In this document: piece by piece, positions 1 to 12,700 of the stretch
Numbering within the stretch: position 1 is the stretch's first letter
How the letters are laid out: the number at the start of each line of letters is the position of its first letter
Assembly (NCBI GenBank): GCA_002633005.1
Contig: NMRA01000147.1
Coordinates: forward strand, 188,001 to 252,000
Length of the DNA: 64,000 nucleotides
Reading direction: 5' to 3'
From: Phoronis australis
Taxonomy: Eukaryota; Phoronida; Phoronidae
The notes under the pieces: model-generated
What the model was told of the DNA's origin: nothing
Databases searched by the model: none
What the model saw: only the letters and a program-made list of their open reading frames with translations
Translations under genes and position numbers: made by a program

Positions 1-134
1 ATATAGAGTTCACAGTCGTACTTCTTGAGAATATAGTCCTGTATCCGCGTCAGTTTGGTCACGATGGCATTAGACGGGTTCAGTTGGTCGGTTCGTGAGA
101 AAGGCTGGATGTGAGCTATGCTGGTTGTGGCTGG
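1..134 (-). CDS. TBC1D5: TBC1D5 exon 11, cut by window edge
   Basis: At least 134 bp. A phase-0 acceptor (CTCCCTAACCTAG) precedes PATTSIAHIQPFSRTDQLNP, then SNAIVTKLTRIQDYILKKYD and CELY. This matches the human stretch around IAIVTKVNQIQDHLLKKHD. Two other AGs downstream (exon start at 115 or 119) would break the phase with the preceding exon. The exon continues left of the window. Confidence 0.88.
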
Positions 135-3100
135 CTAGGTTAGGGAGTGACACAGCATAACATATTAGAATAACTACTCCTAATGGATATTACACACTGT
201 ATAATCTCACCAATTTAGGATGCAGTATGGCAGATACACAAGTAAGTGATATTCTAGTCATTCACATTTTTCATGAAAGATAAGTAGCACACAATAAAAG
301 GCTTCATTAGTCTTCACGTGTTGTCATGGCAACTATTGGAACTTTGTTTCGAGAACCTGTGGGCACCCATAACAATGTTATTGGAATTTGAAATATGAAA
401 AAAGACCAATCTTCGCAACTGCTTTTGTCTGAAGTTGGTGAGATTTTACTGCAACATCTGTGAAAGTTGCATAAAAGTTATACACCGAATAACGACGATG
501 ACGTCAACATACTATCAAACCTCACGCTGTCATGTGGCGGCATGCAACAGTAATCTAACTTATCCATTGGGTAAGCGTTCGCGTTTTAAGCATCGCAGCT
601 CTGAACCATACTGCCAATAGGTTCGAATAGAGACATGGTAACAACTGTTCCAGTCAGTACAGTAGAGAAGACCAATTCTAAATGGTCAAAAATCCAACAA
701 AACTAAATATCAGTGCTGCATTTCGCCATGCCAAACTGGGTGAAAAAGAAAAATTGAAAAAGGCCTCGACTTGTAAAATTGGTCTCGTAATATTGCTTAC
801 TGTGAACTTTGACAGGATTCAATTTCCACAACGAACAAGAACATTGGTATCGGACATGAAATCTTATCACTGCATCGAATATTGAGAGACCCATTTTACT
901 CAAGGAGAAGGCTTAATTTGATTTTCATTTTTAACAAGTGACTCAAGGTAAAATGCAGCCGGTTAGTATGGTTCGTACCACAAAAAGACTTTAGTATATA
1001 AAGCATTGCAATAAGCTGGGGAAAAACAGGAAATGTTTGCCTAACTCTACTATTAACTTGGAATATCTTGTTTTAAACAATGGCTAGTGTTTAGTGTTTT
1101 GATTTATACTTTGCGACGGCACCAAGAAATCCAAGTCATGAAATAAGACACTTCTTGTTTTCTATGGTTATACTGACAGAAGCAGGAGCTGAAAGTGTTA
1201 TTCTTGGTTTAATAAACCTCATGACTTTATTCTTACTACATCTTTACTTTGAATTCAGCCAAATTTGACCGAACCCACCAGTGCTTAATGTTACACTAAA
1301 TTTGTATTCATTATCTCTGACAGTAAGAAATGCTCAACAAGCAATACAAAACCATTAAAAATACATTTCTAGTTACACAATAAACACATTGGTGTTCTTA
1401 AAAATTGGCAGATTTGTAAGCACAGTATACTGATGACACAACGTATCGGATATGGATTTAAGCCTCTTCTTAAAAGTAGCATCTTTTACACTGAGGCATT
1501 TTCAATTTAATTCAATGTTCATGACAATCAGACATAAATTATTCATTAATAAAAAACACTTTGTCTAGTAAGTATCTACCAGTGTCCACACTCTGGTAAA
1601 ATACTCTTAAGATTTAAATTGAAATAAACAAGTATACACAAGACAAATCACCTGATGTTTCCTTGGGTAGAACTCTTTGGAGACATACCACAGCTCAACT
1701 GTGTCCATCACCTGGCAGAAGAGGGCGCTACAAGCAGATCCATTACATGGAGAAAACAAGGAACAATGGTGGGTGCATGTAACAGCTATTACATTTAGGG
1801 ATAAAAACATTGAAACGAGAGCAAATAAACTTATGAGGCGATGTGCATTTCTCAATTTCCAGGATTACAGTATGGTTTAAGTGGAAGTTACTGACTGCTT
1901 CCATCACTTTGAGCTTGGATGAGGGTACATTACGGCATTCTCCCGTTCAGTGACTTTACAAGACGTAGAGGATTGTGAGCGTGTGATAACATCTAGCTCC
2001 TTTGTTAACTGCCAAGCACAGTCTTTTGTCTGGTATGACAACAAGCAGGCCAATTATCTACCAGGCTTATTACAGACCATGTGTGAACACAGTCAAACTC
2101 AGTGCAAATTGGCCCTCGGAAAGAATAGATTGTTGCAACTTCGGTTGTAGTTGGGCAATTTTGGCGACTCAAAAACTAAACATGATCACCAATAGTACGA
2201 TAATATTGGAGATTAGAGCAATTATCGAACAAAAGAGAGTTGGTCCTCCAACCATAAATGTCAGAATGGAGTTAATCAGTTGTGTAACATATTGGCTACA
2301 TGGGTCATCTTCCCAACTTGTTGTCTGGCTATAGGACCGAACAAGTTGGCATCTATGGCCAAAAGGCCACACTGAACTTGTCCTCACAATAGCTTACAAT
2401 TTTGTCAATGGTTGTAAAACATGGGTGTCATTCACACATAGATCAGTGAAAGTAGTTCTTTTGTGAACCCTGCTCTTAGTCATACAACTGCCCTACTTAG
2501 ACTGCCCAACTAAACAGCTTAAGAAAGTTACTAAATAATTTCATAAGGTTGGTAGAGTACACATAGATTAATTCTTATTTAACCAAGCAAAACCTTTTAC
2601 CTTGACAGTTTTGGCTGCTCACCATTGGAAGCTATAGCTATTGGACACTAGGTGGCGTGGTGAAGAGACTGCTCCAAATTTTAGATAACTTATACCCCCA
2701 TCATCCCTGTTCATAAATGAGCCACTTTTTCTGACTCAGATACTCAGACAGACTCTTATCCATATGGATATTGAAACATTTTCCGGCTCAACAGGACGGA
2801 CATATTTCCAGTTAATTACATGATTAAAGCCAAGGGCATGATCAATCACTGCAGATTTGTTAATAGTATTCTGAGACCATCTACTCTCTGAACGTGTGAA
2901 CTTAACAAAGGTTACATGGTCCTTAAGGATTCTGAATAGCCCAGCCCAGAATGTATGACTGGATTTGCTCCAGCACACGTGACTTATTCAAGTTTGTAAC
3001 TCATTTCTAATGGCTATATCCAATAACCACTTTAAACAAGGCTTCATACTCACTAGGCGTCGTGTTCCAGATAATCTGGGTTAAGTATCTCCTGGATAAT

Positions 3101-6100
3101 TGTTCTGGAATACACAGAAATTGACAAATAAAACACCTACCCCTGAATCTTGTTGGTCGACTTCAAAAGTGAGGGTAATAGAAATTTAAAATTAAAATTA
3201 CTTTGCCTAAACATGGCCAAAACACCTTAAATGGAAAATTCTTTTTTTTTGAAAAAATACAAGCTCGCCTAAAATAACTTTTTTGCTCCAAAATACTTCA
3301 GTGGCAAGTTAGCAAGTTACCTGTAAAACATCGTAACAGGTGGCATACAAATTATTTTGCATAGATTGAATTCAAAGCATTTTTAATGATAGACAATACA
3401 GAAAGATCATAATTCGACGAACATTATATACTACAATGACAGCGAACTTACAGATTTGAAAAATTAGCACGCAAGCTTTAACAAGGTAAGACAAAAGTCA
3501 GGCACAAAGATTACAAAGAGCACCAGCAAACAAAATATAGTGTTCAACCTGACCCAGAATGCATTATACAATATTTGCTAAGTAATTATTAATCGAATGT
3601 ATAGACATTCTACTTAATAAGCAACAATGCGCAGAAGGGTTGAAATGCCTTATACAGTCGCATCTTCAAATAAATTGTTAACATTTCAGCAATCAAAACG
3701 CCGGTGTGTTAGCAAACACAGAGTTTGTTTCACCTTTCACCACGATGGAAGACACATTTCCAAATGACACAGAACGTTTTGTTACAGTGACGCTTAAGCA
3801 GAAAATTATTTAACTATAATTCCTTGCTAAAAACTAAAATGGCCAACAGGAGGTGCTAGCATAATAAACTATATGACATCATACAATAAGAAATACACCA
3901 AGTATGGTAAACGTAGTTCAGCTTGGCACACAAAATAATTGACAAGCGCAATTTTATTTTGTCCAAATTTTGAGCAAAAAAGAACCAGGGAAGAAAATTT
4001 TAGTCTTCTGTCGGCACATTTTTACAAACTGCCGCCAAACAACATTGTAAATTTTAGTACCTCGCGCATGCAATATAATTGTCGAGCGTTTGAAAAACAA
4101 TTTATTTTTGTCCCAAACTGAAAGACATTTACCGAAGCCCACAATCATAGAAAAACTAACCTGAAAGGTTCTCGTATTTGGCTGTAATAATTTAATACGA
4201 TGGTCACGTTTTAGTATCAAAAACAAGTGATTGTGAAGATGCAGTGGAGCTCAGAGACCTCTGGTAGTGGTTACTGTGTTACTCAACAGGTGTCAGCAAC
4301 TACTAAATGCTCCCACTTTTTGAAAAATCTTGCAATGAACTTTTATGTTAAATAATAGACAGAAACTAAGTTAATAAGACTCCTGAAGTAATGGTATTAG
4401 GTGCATTTTGTATCCAGTCAAGGTTCATATGTTGAATTTGTAAGCGCTTTGTATCCCTACCAGTCAAGGTTCATATGTTGGATTTGTAAGTGCTAACAGT
4501 CTGTGGCAAAATAGCAATTGTAACATGTCAAGGGAATAAATGAAGATAATCGACATGATCATTCATCATTACATCCAAATGGAACTCCAACAAATCAGCC
4601 TCATTTCAAACAAAAAAACCCAAAAAAGTAAGAGATCATGAATCTTTTATACTAGTTGAAGCCAAACATATTAGAGCACTGTACAGTCAAATCACGTTAC
4701 GATGAGCCCTGTCTATATTGTTCACTTCTGGAAGTCCCATTTTTCTCTAAAAACACAAAATACCTTTCCTACACTTCGTTCTTAACGAACACCAACGCAA
4801 TGTTCACAAAGTTATAACATACCAATTTCAATGTTGCATTGGGTAACTTCATCAACTTTACCAATGTACAGCGTGCGATGCACAAGCACATAATTTATGA
4901 TGTGTGGCTGAGTACGTGGTTGGACACCCGTAAATTATGAAAAATGACAGTTCTGTGGTTTTTATTCTCTCTAAAAAGTTGATTATTTCATTTACTAACT
5001 TGGGTTACAATGAACTTCTTCCACAGGCCCTCGCAGGTTCATTGTAATGAGGCTTGACTGACTACTCCACACCCCAAGAATAGGCACACACTCACCCAAC
5101 AGATTCCATTTCTAACGCGTGTAAGAAGGCTTGATGATCACAGTGGAGTATGAATATCAATGGGGCCAACAACTCATGCATTCCCTAAAGCAAAAGTAAC
5201 AAGACAAAAATAAGTGCAACATAAAGATTAAGTATGGCAAACTGAGACAAAAATATGTGCCTAGCCTGATGGCAGACAATATTGAGCAACTGGGAAAATT
5301 CAATAAATCAGAATACATACACCAGTTTATGAACATCATTTTTCCAACCGGGCCTTAGCAACTGACGTAGAAAATAAAGCATTGGAAAATGGAATTCGTT
5401 TTTCACATGGTTATATGTGCCCAGCTGCTAAAATGTTCTTCAGATAACAGTTAACTTGTCATGGACTTTAAAGTGTAGTCTATTCTGTACTTAAAGGTTG
5501 CAATTTTTTTGTGAAGAAACTTATGAATGAATCAGGTGATGTTCCTTTTCTAATTCACGTAAGTCTCAAACCAAAAGTGGACATGGCAAATTTTTAGGAA
5601 ATCAGTGTTCTCCACAACTAGTTTCTACTTGTTGACATGTCGAGTTGGAATTTTGCCTTGACGAGTTTGGCTTACTTGCGCCGAGTTTAAAAACCTAGTA
5701 TGCAACAAGTTTTAGGTATTGGGGTATTAGTTGTTTCTTAAGCAAATTAGGTGATTGTGGATTTTTGGTACCAGTCCAGTGCATTTACTACAAGACTTAA
5801 CACAAACTTCCCACAGTATGGACAATTATTGGACTGACGAACACGATAATTTCAAACGAGTTTAAACTTTCTGTTGTGGAGACACCATTGATTAAGAGTG
5901 GATGCCTAATCGGGCATGCAGCTTCTGCCTGTGTTTTGTAGTCTTTCTAACTGCAAAGCAATGTTAGCAACACTAACTGTCCCTATGTGAGCTGAGTTTC
6001 TAAGCAAGCAACTTTCGATCCACTCCATTTGTACCAGTTTCACAGATTGGACAACAGAATAAAGAAACAGTGAAAGCCTCAAACTATATAACAGAGCACT

Positions 6101-9100
6101 ATGTAATGCATACACTATAATTAAATTATTTTCATAATTAATAGGTAATCTATTCAAACAACACCTCGATAGTCAAAGCCCAATTCTCCATTTTTTTCAC
6201 ATGGAATGAGATAGGTACAAACAGCTGTTTGACTTTTAATCTTACCAAAATCGACTAACCTGTTTGTAACAAAGTCTCTCATTTGTGCGTGCATAGCAAA
6301 ACAAAATATTGCTCATCAAATCGTGAATCCCATCTGTGTGGAAAAACTGAAGTTCGGGAAAACTGAAGAGAGAAAATATGGGCAGTCTGCATACAAAGCA
6401 ACCAAATAACACAAATCCAACTAATGCAACAATTACAGGGCCTGGTGCCAGGTGCTTGTGATTTTCAACTCTGTTTCTTTCTAATAGTAATTGGTCACTT
6501 GTTAATCCGCACATTCCTTTTATCAAACAAATTATTTTACCTAAAATGTTTGTTATAATCCTTGCACAAGACATGGGGTGGGTTGTTTCCAAAACTGTCT
6601 GTTTTGTGTTTGCAAAAAAGTATTTGGTCATCGATGGCTCCACCAAAACTAGACATTTCAGAAAAATCTGAAATGTAGTCTCAGCAAAATGCATCACTTT
6701 GTTTTTGCTTTGATTTTTACTTGTTACATTTCAACTCACTTCAAACATGCTGGCAAGCTGTTGAAAACACGATCTTAATTATATTAAGCAAAACTGAAGG
6801 ATGACAGCTGCAATTGAGATGAACCTCATCAATATCTTAACAGCAGTGTCTACGTTATAAATAAACAGTTTTCAGTTTACCACGGAACTTGATTTTGCAG
6901 TCCAATGGAGAGCAAAAACAAATGGCAGTGATACTACAGTTTGAAAATCTCAGTCTTATTGCCTCATGTAAAGCAACAAAGTCTTAAAATGTAGTGGATT
7001 AAATGACACCTGGCAAGTGACCCCTAGTAAAGAAGTGACTACGGAAAAGCAATGTGCTACAGTAAAATCTCACAAATTGAGGGCACAGTATGTCACACAA
7101 GTGTACATTGTTTCTTCGTTTTTTTCCATAAAATGTAAGTATCCCCAAATAAACAAAGTAATATCATTTTCCAGTTCTATACCATAAGCACGGTCAGACA
7201 ATATGATAAATTGCGAGCAATCGCAATGTAAAAATAATCAATTTTGGCAATAAATTTTATTCAAAATTGGTGAGATGTTACCGTACTTTCTGAAAGAGGA
7301 AACTGGTGACAACATTGAATAGCACAACACAACACAACAGTTTTACATTTAACTGGGCGATCTATCATGCTTCATCAATAACTTACTGCTTGGAATCAAT
7401 CTACAGGGGGTTGTTTCTTGAGAAGTCTATTGTCTTAACTTTTTGCTATGAGTCTACGCATGGCTTAGCCTGTTCCACAAAATCAAGCTAAGGCTAAAAG
7501 TCAGAAATCAGTTAAAGCCAAAGACAGAAATACGAAGCCTGCTCTGGAGCAAACTAAACGGCAAAAGACAAAAAAAACCAACTTTTTGATATAAACTCAT
7601 CGCGAAACAGGATGCACAAACAGAAAAGCATTAAAGACCTATAAAAAGGTCTGCTCCAAAGTTTTTGAATTCAGTACAGAGAACTATGATTAGAACTGAG
7701 AAAATTTAAGTTACAACTCACTAGCAAAACTGAACTGTTTTATCAAGTAGTTATTTACTGATGAAACTTGTCTCTCAGAAGCATGAATAAACCATTCAAC
7801 ACAAGGCACAAATGGAACTGATTTCAACACATTTTGGTCGAAAAAGATTCAGCAAAAATTACGTTGAAGACACAGTTTAAGAGATATAGCCCCCACTGTC
7901 CTATATGCAATACCTCCTGTGAATATTCCCCATTCCCACTGACATATTTCCAATGCAGTATGACATCTTAAAATCTTTTAAGGTTTCGTGCACCAAGCAG
8001 TAAGCCATATAACGTTTCCAAACAATAAATAAAACCAAGTCTTTTTCACAATTAATGTGAATCTTCCTCGACCATACAACAACATGTAAATGAACATTTT
8101 AAAGTTTCTCAAATAACTGAACTGCGCTTTTTGAAAATTAAGATCTTAAATGCCAATGAATGTCTCTCCGTACCAAACTCTCTCATTTTTTCCACTTTTT
8201 AAACACTGAACTTATCCAGTGTTCGAAATACAGAAAACGTTGCAGTACTGTGACTATAATTAAATGTTATTTTTTAAAGAATTTTACTTTGACTCCCACT
8301 GCGCAGTCCCACTTAGAGAAAATGTAAAATGGTCAAGACGACATGCTGGGTGGCTACACACGACACAATGCTAGCTCAGACCTGCCGGTAGGAAATGTCC
8401 GGTTTGAGTTTAGCAAACACGAACAAGATGTCCACCATCAGATTGCGGACCCTGTTCTGATGGAAAAACTCAATTTTGGGATAGCTGGAAAAGTGCAGTA
8501 CATGAAGTATGGTTAGTGTTGACATTGTTTTTTTCAGGCCACATAGTCAAGACTAAGGTCAAAAGGAAAGCAACTTATGCCTCGTTCACATAACACTAGT
8601 CCAGGTTCAAGAGTCAAATGAATGCAAACACAAGTTCATCTGGAACAATTTGACACTACACAATCATGCAATTTTGACACTCGTTTACACCACCTTAGAA
8701 GGCGGTGCATATTGTTCCAGATCAAATTGTTCCTGATATAAATTTCAGTGCAAACCCACTGGGAACAAAACGGGAGCAATACAGAGCCAATTGTGCGCAA
8801 TTTCAGTGCAATGTAAATCAAGCATTATGATACTGAGACGTATAATGCGATGAAGTTTTGATATACAATGGCCACACCTTCTTCAGCAAAATAAAGGCAG
8901 ACAGCCACAATAGTCCAGGATAGAGATTTTAAAAAATGCTCTGAAAATATTATACCCATTTAAACATCCAGTCACACTAGTCTTTTTCATTATAAATAAT
9001 ACTCCATTAAGAGTTTGCACTGAAAACACATGGCATTGTTGCAAAATAGCAGTAACCATAGCGATAATTCACGGAAATCCATCACTCAAAGTCTTGAATG

Positions 9101-9672
9101 GCATGTACTTAACAACTGCTTAATGCACTCAGTTAATAACACGTTTTGCCAATCTTACAGTGAAGTTAGAATCAACTAAAGTTCAATGCTAATAACTTAC
9201 GTGCGTATAACGTCTTGCTTGATGGTAACTTTTAACTCATTGTCTTGAAAGAACTGGTTCCAGGGACTCTAGAAACAGATGAATATCAGTGCAATGGTTT
9301 ACAAAAACTGAGAAAAAATCAATTTCAACATATCAAATTTGTTTTGAACTATTTACAGTGTGTTTAATGTCTGTGATCACTTCAAATGGAGGCACTTAAA
9401 ATTTAACTAAGAAATATTAAATAAAAATCTATGTCCTTTCACAATAGTGTATTTGTACCATGCCAAATATTTACGATCTTGAGCACAATCCAGGATCAAA
9501 GCCAGCAAAGTTAACACAGTACTGTTTAATTAAGTATTTGACTTGTTGGTTATCAAACACATTGTTACTGGGTAAAATTTAAAAAGCAAGGGGCAGCAGC
9601 AGCAGCAGCTACAGCAGGCAGCAGCAGCAGTAGCAACAACAGCAGCAGCAACAACAGCAGCTACAGCAGGCA

Positions 9673-9715
<43 letters not shown>

Positions 9716-12700
9716 GCATTACATGCAACAACAGCATCAGCAGCAAAGATAACGAGCTAATGATAATTAATTACAACTACAATACCTCGTCATGCTGGGA
9801 TAAAGGATTGTTGAGGTGAAGGTCATCCTCATCTTGGTGTCGTGGATTGACAATCACCTGAAATGGAGAGCTGTGCTGTTGAAGTCTGTAAGAACTTTAT
9901 TTTCAAGCAAGAGAGGGATAACCAATTCATACACCGATATCTGTTCAGTGCTTTGCGTTCTGAAAACTTGCTGTCATTGGCTTGCACCTAGAAAATTTGA
10001 ATTCAGTTTCAAATTAAATAAAAAAATATAATTCTAAGGCCTGTAAGGCAAGAATATACATAAACCCTTCAACTAACCATTTTCCTCTTTTGAAAGACAT
10101 CAGACATCTTGCAAGAATGGGCGTTCCATGAAATCCGTCTCAAACATTAGAACGACGGTTGAGGAAACAAAGACAAGTCCAGAAGCGATAACTTTCCCAG
10201 CCGTATTTAATCAACAAATGCGACATGAATACACATGATAACCACGTACAAGCCAGGGAACTGAGAGAAGAGGAAAAACAGGAGGAAAGAAGGAAGCCCA
10301 ACAAAATTAATTGTGCGAGATCCAAAACTACTTCACAACATTCAATATGGCAACTCTTCTGCCATTCCAACAACTCCTACAAAGAAGACGATGAATTCTC
10401 CTAAGGCCTAGGCTGTTTTATCAAAAGCTTAATAATAGGCAAGTGGATCAGTAATGAACATCCTTATAGTGTTTCTTATGTTCAGCAACAATGCCAACTG
10501 CAAGTATCAATTGAAATTGTGATAATTCAAGATGGCGCTAAGCCTGCCATCTTCCATCACATTTCATACAGATCACACAATGTTATGAAATTGATCTTAT
10601 AAGTTGTTCCTAATTTCAAATTTGAGGTGATCTCAGGGCTTCAAAAGACCTCACAGTTTGTTACTGATTGAGATGATGCTGTACAAGATGACTTGTCACA
10701 ACGTGTCAGTTTTCATTACCCAGGATGGTCTCGGGGAATGCCAAACAGTCAGTTTTTTGTGAACCCAGAAATAGAGAGAGAAGTAGAGAACAAGTTGAGG
10801 ACAAATTCAGTGGTCTAAATTGACAGTTCACTTCTTGGATAGAACACAAGTTTCCAATGACTACTTTTAATATACCTACCGACTCTTTAATCTCTGAATA
10901 TTTCTTCCTTGAATTGTTTGTATATGTGACCCACTCTTCAACGGACTCAGGAAGAACCTCAAGAAATAACTAAAAAAACAGATGAGAGAAACAATTCTTT
11001 AATCACTAAAAGCATCTGGTGTGCCAAAAACCAAGTCATTTCACCCTGGCCTATCAATAAAAATTATCAATATTGAACTGTATCGGTAATTCTTAACAGC
11101 GTATAGCCCTAATCACACTCTCACCCCACTGCACTATTTAGGTCCAAAACTGCAAATCCCCATTTGAGGTAACTCTCTACTTATGTCACACAATAATGAT
11201 TGCCGAAATGGTTATTTCTTCATTTTCCTAACCCTGATAACCTCTTTGCAAGCAATGGAAATTTTAGCAAAATGTTTTTCCATGACAGCTACACACAATA
11301 ATGCATGCTTGTTACAGACTAAAATGTTTTTAATCTTTATTTTTTCAGAGAAATTTAACAGAAGAGCATTTCATTTGTCTGCCGTAATGTGTGCGGAATA
11401 AGTGAAGCACTAAACGTGTTACATCAAAATATATACAATTTATCCACAACCAGTTGGCCGCGACCCTCCCCCCATAACTCACCCGCCAGGCTATGCTCCT
11501 AAATCTACAGCTTCTCAGCCCACTGTCCACACTCAACCTTTTCAGACTCGTCAAGTAGTTAGGCTTCATAAACAGATTCTCCCACTCAGTGCTAAAGCAG
11601 ACAAAACATAAATCGACAATCACGGTGTTGAATTTTACTTTCCAGCTACACACCAAAGTCACTCAAACATGCTTTGAACCCCACAATTGAGATTTTACAA
11701 CTGACGTCTCAAAATATTTCTTGATAACCTACAGTTTAAAGGAGCTAAAATCCCCAATACGTTTGTGTACCATGTAGAACAATGGGAAATTGTACAAGCA
11801 ATACTTTTAAATAAATTAATTACTAAATTGGTTTTAGCCATGTATTATTATAGTACACAATGTGTAATAAAAAGCAGGTTAAATTTATGCAAACCCTGAA
11901 AATGTTGTGCAGTTGAGAAGTTGTTAGACTACATTATCAGTGACAGTTATCTCTAAGAAAATTAATGATAACAAACTGCACTAACACGCACAGAAGAGTA
12001 AACTATTACCAAGAGTAAACTTTACCAATTTTGGACAAAAAATATAATATTTCTTATCAAACTTGATCTTTTCTCACAGGGCAAAATGCCACTTTAACTC
12101 ACCAGTAAGAGTTGGAGACACTGGTGCTGGTGGATGATCCATCTGTGCAACCATTAGTGTCTGTGGTAGGGCTAGAGTCACTTCCTCTGTCTGAGCTAGA
12201 GGTCTCTGCTGTTCCTATAGCTAAAATACAAGAGATGCGATTGGTCATTGAGGCTGTCTAGTGCCTTGCGTGCTGAGTGAGGTGACAGAAAATCACGCTC
12301 AGCCTGGTGAATGAACATGTACATAGGCTTGTCTGCCATCTTCATCTTGAACATTCCATTTTGTAAGTGGAAACAAACTGATTCACGTCTGTTTACCATA
12401 TAAGTAGACAGGGGATTAAGGTCTGTTAAAACCAATATTTTGAAAAAGAACCAACAGGATTATCAAAAAGTTACAGATATGGAATTGCCTAAACACTCAA
12501 GATTGTCCCAAACTCATTTTTCTTCCTGACAACCGGCTATGCTCAAGTTTGGAGCACATTGTAAAATTTTAATGTTGTCGATAAAGATTCGGTGCTTTGC
12601 AACATCGATCATGCTTTCACAAAGTCCATCCCGGGATCAGTATCAATAGTCACTGTGTTAGTTACCCCTCGATACAAAGAAAAACAAACTAATTATTTCA

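Larger units (their letters stand above)
135..5095. other. TBC1D5 introns, 3' part of window copy
   Basis: Apart from the exons at 1652-1727 and 3054-3104, this span shows AT-rich DNA with no supported coding sequence. Near 200-240 a phrase (TCTCACCAATTTAGGA) recurs at about 18880, so dispersed repeat copies are present. Confidence 0.6.

Noticed and set aside
320-333. GTTGTCATGGCAAC, a good match to an RFX X-box
   Set aside because: It lies within a TBC1D5 intron far from any recognised start. A single 14-base match is weak evidence.
6363-6697. Open frame extending upstream of the TBC1D5 exon at 6260-6362
   Set aside because: It is intron read-through; homology begins exactly at the acceptor TTTCTCTCTTCAG.
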